This document shows positions 5,086 to 5,681 of a DNA stretch of 5,681 nt, piece by piece (position 1 is the first letter of the stretch; each line of letters starts with the position of its first letter). Under the pieces are notes generated by a model, which did no database searches, was not told the DNA's origin, and worked only from the letters and a program-made list of their open reading frames with translations. This stretch comes from Caldifarciminota bacterium (GTDB taxonomy: Bacteria; Hydrothermota; Hydrothermia; B15-G9; WFZT01), in the NCBI GenBank assembly GCA_026986235.1, contig JALSOY010000004.1:1-5681 (forward strand). The letters run 5' to 3'. A program made the translations under genes and the position numbers.

Positions 5086-5681
5086 ATGCAGTGGTTTGTC
5101 GCAGTGGGGATGCCCCTTGCTCTATTTCTGTGGTTTACCATCGCCTACTTTTCTGGACTTGATGTGAATAACCCGTACCTCGCAGAAGTTCTTGTAAGTT
5201 TCAACATACTTCTGTGGGCGACTATTTCTTTCTTGAAGATCAGGGAGGAATTCGGTCTCGATACATTTAAATTCACATCTCCGTGTAAAACTCTACTCGT
5301 GGCGTTAATTACCGGGTTTTTAATCGGACTTCTGGGCTTTGCCTTTGAATTCTGGAAGGGAAAATCCTACGATTTCCCGGGTCCGTACTCTTCTGTACCG
5401 GTATTTATTTTATTTGTGGTGGGTTCTATTCTGGAGGAAGTTGTGTGGCGTGCCTATGTTCTGAGGGCCTTTGGTTTCGGGTGGTTCGGACTCTTTGTTT
5501 CTTCTTTATTTTTCGGCCTTCACCACATAGGGCTTGGTTTTAAAAACTTCGTTTTTGCCACCCTTGCGGGTTTTGTACTTGGTGGTGTTTACATGAGGAC
5601 ATCCCTTTTCTGGGGCGTGGCACTGGGGCATGTTTTTGCCAACCTGATTTTTCTGAGGCTTGCAGGAGTACTGTTCAGGTC
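5086..5681 (+). CDS. CPBP-family (CAAX/Abi) intramembrane metalloprotease, 3' end cut by window
   Basis: The reading frame is open from the ATG at 5086 to the end of the window (198 full codons, no stop). AAGGAGGT (5071-5078) lies 7 bases before the ATG; an ATG at 5079 is followed at once by a stop. The protein is very hydrophobic, with about six or seven membrane spans. It carries all the family's signature motifs: EEVVWR (117-122; EExxxR with E117, E118, R122), FGLHH (143-147; FxxxH) and HVFAN (182-186; HxxxN/B), whose Glu and His residues are expected to form the metal site within the inner membrane. Family members include prenyl-protein CAAX proteases, bacteriocin self-immunity proteins and many bacterial proteins of unknown substrate. 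With no bacteriocin gene or CAAX substrate visible here, the role is open. Most of the protein is probably present, as family members often run 200-280 residues. Confidence 0.88.
   Translation, partial: MQWFVAVGMPLALFLWFTIAYFSGLDVNNPYLAEVLVSFNILLWATISFLKIREEFGLDTFKFTSPCKTLLVALITGFLIGLLGFAFEFWKGKSYDFPGPYSSVPVFILFVVGSILEEVVWRAYVLRAFGFGWFGLFVSSLFFGLHHIGLGFKNFVFATLAGFVLGGVYMRTSLFWGVALGHVFANLIFLRLAGVLFR

Noticed and set aside
4959..5141. Minus-strand open frame of 60 codons before and into the protease gene
   Set aside because: It overlaps the CPBP start, promoter and ribosome binding site antisense, has no convincing ribosome binding site, and its product resembles nothing known to me.
4417..5681. 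A linked GNAT plus CPBP toxin/immunity or defence module
   Set aside because: The GNAT gene looks broken, the CPBP gene has its own promoter, and no bacteriocin, toxin or partner gene is visible, so a functional pair is not supported.

Overview
The window looks like part of a diderm (two-membrane) bacterial genome of moderate GC content. The sugar-binding protein has a Sec signal peptide without a lipobox cysteine, which points to a free periplasmic protein rather than a membrane-anchored lipoprotein. The protein style suggests a thermophilic or deep-branching lineage, but nothing here fixes the taxonomy.

Layout. Bases 1-54 hold the probable last codons of an upstream gene followed by a perfect GC-rich hairpin. 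Bases 55-253 hold a C-rich palindromic repeat (118-188) and then a good sigma70-type promoter whose -10 box lies only 7 bases before the next start codon. Bases 254-4187 are a tightly packed four-gene operon for one complete CUT1-type carbohydrate ABC importer: periplasmic binding protein, two inner-membrane permeases and a MalK-type ATPase, with overlaps of 14, 4 and 11 bases. Bases 4188-4416 carry a second repeat of the same C-rich family, in inverted orientation. Bases 4417-4893 encode a GNAT acetyltransferase that appears to be frameshifted near its C-terminus, with the lost tail still readable in another frame. From 5086 to the window end runs a CPBP-family (CAAX/Abi) intramembrane metalloprotease, truncated by the window edge, with its own promoter and a symmetrical operator-like sequence.

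How the genes work together. The four ABC genes should form a self-contained importer: the binding protein captures a ligand in the periplasm, the permease heterodimer forms the channel, and a dimer of the ATPase drives transport. No glycosidase, sugar kinase or sugar regulator lies nearby, so the substrate cannot be inferred from context. The GNAT and CPBP genes look like independent neighbours, each with its own Shine-Dalgarno sequence.

I see no clearly new multi-gene system. The points most worth a second look are the probable leaderless start of the importer operon, the inverted pair of palindromic repeats around it (one with mutually exclusive hairpins), the broken acetyltransferase, and the repeated ACTTTG/CAAAGT half-sites at the CPBP promoter.
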